Shown piece after piece: positions 34,086-35,710 of a stretch of 35,710 nt of DNA (its first letter is position 1; each line of letters opens with the position of its first letter). A model generated the notes under the pieces. The model did not search any database, was not told the DNA's origin, and was given only the letters and a program-made list of their open reading frames with translations. A program made the translations under genes and the position numbers. This DNA comes from Rickettsiales bacterium (lineage in GTDB: Bacteria; Pseudomonadota; Alphaproteobacteria; Rickettsiales; JABSSG01): positions 1 to 35,710 of the forward strand of contig JABSSG010000008.1 of assembly GCA_013214525.1 (NCBI GenBank). Direction: 5' to 3'.

Positions 34086-34535
34086 TTAGACCAATTCACA
34101 CTGACATATGCCAAGTAACTCACTGTGGCTATCTGTGTCATTATCATTCGATATTTCTTCAAACAAAGTAGGCAGCGGAATATAATGAGTAGTTGGAGAT
34201 CTCATAAGATCTTCGTATGCATCTTCGTAAGCTAGCCACGCATCATTATATCTATTTTGTGCCTCTGTAAGTTCTGCATTAATAACTGAATATGCCTGCA
34301 AAGCTTCCCAATAAATAACACTATAAATGTCCTGAGCCTGTATAAAATTATACCAAGCTATATGAGAGTGATACTGACTTGCATAAATATAGTTATTATA
34401 CTCGACGTCAATATTATAAATAGCTACATCAATAAGACCTCCATAGTGTTGCACCACTCCATCATAATTGTTTTGAGCAACTTCAAGCATATGGTTAGCC
34501 AATAAAAATTCTTGAATATATTGATCTAAACTCAT
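34086..34535 (-). CDS. Uncharacterised lysine-free, tyrosine-rich acidic protein
   Basis: An unrecognised 149-residue protein. It contains 16 tyrosines (about 11%), four tryptophans, only two arginines and no lysine, although AAA/AAG is among the commonest codons in this DNA. Residues 1-110 look entirely helical with Tyr/Ala/Asn in regular positions (EYNNYIYASQYHSHIAWYNF; AWLAYEDAYEDLM). The tail (112-149) is acidic with CQC near the end. The absence of lysine is seen in several toxin subunits that must avoid ubiquitination in eukaryotic cells, which here is only an analogy. It has no signal peptide. Shine-Dalgarno is weak. It lies upstream of the cysteine-repeat gene and beside a TnpB relic, in an accessory-looking region. 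Confidence 0.7.
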   Translation of the reverse strand: MSLDQYIQEFLLANHMLEVAQNNYDGVVQHYGGLIDVAIYNIDVEYNNYIYASQYHSHIAWYNFIQAQDIYSVIYWEALQAYSVINAELTEAQNRYNDAWLAYEDAYEDLMRSPTTHYIPLPTLFEEISNDNDTDSHSELLGICQCELV

Positions 34536-34674
34536 TCTATTTTAAAATAAATTTAATTGTTTCCACTCAAAATTAACATAACTTGAAAATTTTTACAGCA
34601 ATTTTTAGTAGAATACTCTTATGTTGCTTATTGAACATAACAGTTACAACTAAAACAAACGTTTTGTTGTTACA

Positions 34675-35100
34675 AAAATTCATGACAAAATTGCTAGAAA
34701 AAGAAATGATCATCATTACCTTGGGGCAAATGAGCTACTGAACGACAACCAAGCAACCACAGTGGCGTTTGAAGATTTGCACATCAAGGGGATGATCAAA
34801 GATATGCGCCAAGCTCTAAACAATGTAGTTGTGGTTATATCAATAATGACTTGACCCTCAAAGATAGAGTTTGGAAGTGTATCAGATGTAGCAGTGTACA
34901 TGACAGAGATATACTTGCTGCTCACAATATAAAAAAATTCGCTATTCCCGATGTGCTAGGATATAGCATTTGCGTAAAGCAGTCCCTACATGACAATAGG
35001 TTCGGCAAGCCATGTCGAAAGGTCAGGATAATAACATCCCGATAGGTCGCAAGAAGCCCTCTCTACAACAGCTTGCTATTTAGTGGTGAGAGCACATCAC
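34675..35100 (+). pseudogene. Broken TnpB (IS200/IS605-type) gene
   Basis: From 34675 one frame reads KIHDKIARKRNDHHYLG... with VAFEDLHIKGMIKD, the TnpB segment before and including the RuvC-II glutamate. About 100 residues of the family are then missing. A different frame (about 34822-35045) gives CSCGYINNDLTLKDRVW then KCIRC and HDRDILAAHNIKKFA, the zinc-binding and RuvC-III part, ending at a premature TAG (35043-35045). A third frame reads RSQEALSTTACY, similar to the usual GSQEAPS C-terminus. So the gene has an internal deletion and at least two frameshifts. TnpB is an RNA-guided nuclease whose guide RNA comes from the 3' end of its gene; partial pairing between 35055-35064 and 35085-35094 could be a relic of that. 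No TnpA is present. Confidence 0.82.
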
Positions 35101-35118
35101 CTTCTTTGATAATTTTTT

Positions 35119-35148
35119 ACTAAAAAAGTCTAAATGGAGTTTTTTAGT
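35119..35148. terminator. Hairpin, possible terminator beside the TnpB relic
   Basis: ACTAAAAAA (35119-35127) pairs with TTTTTTAGT (35140-35148) around a 12-base loop; TTGTTTTTTG follows on the plus strand. It could be an intrinsic terminator reading rightward, or simply a homopolymer-rich coincidence. It may mark the outer limit of the TnpB element. Confidence 0.4.
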
Positions 35149-35233
35149 TGTTTTTTGATATTTTTTTAGCAAAAATCTAAATACTAAATAAACGCTTGTT
35201 TTCTTTGCAACACTTTACAGATGTATTATTCCA

Positions 35234-35710
35234 TTACATATAGATCAAATTGTTAGTATTAGATGATTTATAAGCTGCTTCCATAAAACTAACTGATGCA
35301 ACATTACACTTTAAAGCCATATGATCATTGATTTCTCCAGATAAAACATTTACAAAATATTCTAGTTGTTTTTGTATAGGCAAGTCTTTAGGTTCTGTGA
35401 AGTCATGAGATTCAACTAAATCACCAGAATTAGTACGTAAAAACACCTTATCGTTAATCATTTCAATAATGCCAGATTCTCCCATTATTTTAAAACTCTC
35501 ATATTTAGATCCGTGGCAACGTGACAACATAATGTTGCCATGTGTACCATCTATATAAGCAAACTGAATATTAGCAGTATGTTCTGTGGGGTCACGAAGG
35601 GAAACAGGCGGCTTTTTTATTAAATTAGTTATAACACAAAGTCGTTCTGGTGCATCAAATAGCCAATGCAACATATGAATCATATGAAAACCTTGATCTG
35701 CTATACACCC
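35234..35710 (-). CDS. Gfo/Idh/MocA-family oxidoreductase, C-terminal part (runs off the window)
   Basis: The minus-strand frame is open from the window edge through 35234, giving 158 residues and no start inside: the first residues (GCIADQGFHMIHMLHWLF) match the family's D-x-G-x-H-x-I-D-x-L-x-W-L-F motif. The remaining beta-sheet domain (GNIMLSRCHGSKYESFKIMGESG) and the late EYFVNVLSGE with ASVSFMEAAYKSS match the usual Q-x-x-x-F-x-x-[VC]-[IL]-x-G and EAAYxS ending. These NAD(P)-dependent enzymes often act on nucleotide sugars or inositol-like sugars, including those for surface polysaccharides. The N-terminal NAD-binding domain must lie beyond 35710. The Met at 35683 is internal and should not be taken as the start. 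Confidence 0.85.
   Translation of the reverse strand, partial: GCIADQGFHMIHMLHWLFDAPERLCVITNLIKKPPVSLRDPTEHTANIQFAYIDGTHGNIMLSRCHGSKYESFKIMGESGIIEMINDKVFLRTNSGDLVESHDFTEPKDLPIQKQLEYFVNVLSGEINDHMALKCNVASVSFMEAAYKSSNTNNLIYM

Noticed and set aside
34086-34130. HSEL near the end of the lysine-free protein as a third ER-retrieval signal
   Set aside because: HSEL is followed by nine more residues (LGICQCELV); such signals must be C-terminal.
1-35710. CRISPR arrays, tRNA or rRNA genes, complete insertion sequences
   Set aside because: I saw no spaced direct repeats and no cloverleaf or rRNA sequence; the only transposon trace is the broken TnpB gene.

Overview
The window looks like a piece of chromosome from an AT-rich, host-associated alphaproteobacterium, most likely of the order Rickettsiales (Midichloriaceae/Rickettsiaceae-like). 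The evidence is the very low GC, the class I lysyl-tRNA synthetase, the short editing-domain-free ProRS followed by the Lol permease and ATPase, the neighbouring tatC and serS, a DUF455 ferritin-like protein, a protein resembling a Rickettsiales-restricted family, an ankyrin-like protein, and several gene remnants typical of a reducing genome. The species cannot be fixed from the sequence alone.

Layout. Positions 1-466 hold no gene. From 467 to 8352 the minus strand carries housekeeping units: a YfgM-like protein, BamB and Der (outer-membrane protein assembly and ribosome assembly), YqgE behind its own promoter, and tatC-serS-ABC exporter. From 8436 the plus strand carries a divergent PLP enzyme and a ZnuA-like protein, then the SRP RNA, a ferredoxin/flavodoxin-NADP+ reductase-type flavoprotein, and a self-contained two-gene unit of unknown function (11806-13367, promoter to terminator). 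A small cysteine-rich protein lies on the minus strand at 13460-13843. Then come lysS-eno-DUF455 (plus), hsp20 and a thioredoxin-like protein (minus), a decayed and an intact DUF805 gene, RNase P RNA (minus), putP, a secreted Sel1-repeat protein and an M23 peptidase. Next are a frameshifted AbrB-type antitoxin remnant, a 452-residue Rickettsiales-type protein and a coiled-coil protein. proS-lolC-lolD (minus) and an ankyrin/low-complexity protein (minus) precede a porin (plus) with a clear terminator. The right end (32.9-35.7 kb) is accessory: two unusual minus-strand genes, a broken TnpB gene, and the end of a Gfo/Idh/MocA-type oxidoreductase that runs off the window.

Most interesting. Two unrelated-looking, signal-peptide-less, cysteine-rich proteins (13460-13843 and 33382-33972), 20 kb apart, both end in Cys-x5-His-Thr-Glu-Leu. 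HTEL is a known KDEL-type endoplasmic-reticulum retrieval signal in animal carboxylesterases. The tails use different synonymous codons, so the match is in the protein, not a recent DNA copy. The second protein also carries four copies of C-x3-F-x3-[GD]-[IV]-x2-C. Next to it is a 149-residue, tyrosine-rich protein without a single lysine, and 2.6 kb further left a Ser/Glu-rich ankyrin protein with a strongly basic nuclear-localisation-like patch. I infer a set of candidate host-directed effectors, one pair possibly aimed at the host ER lumen. This is a hypothesis: secretion has not been shown. A second oddity is the ZnuA-like protein, which keeps its His-rich loop but has lost most of the canonical zinc ligands.
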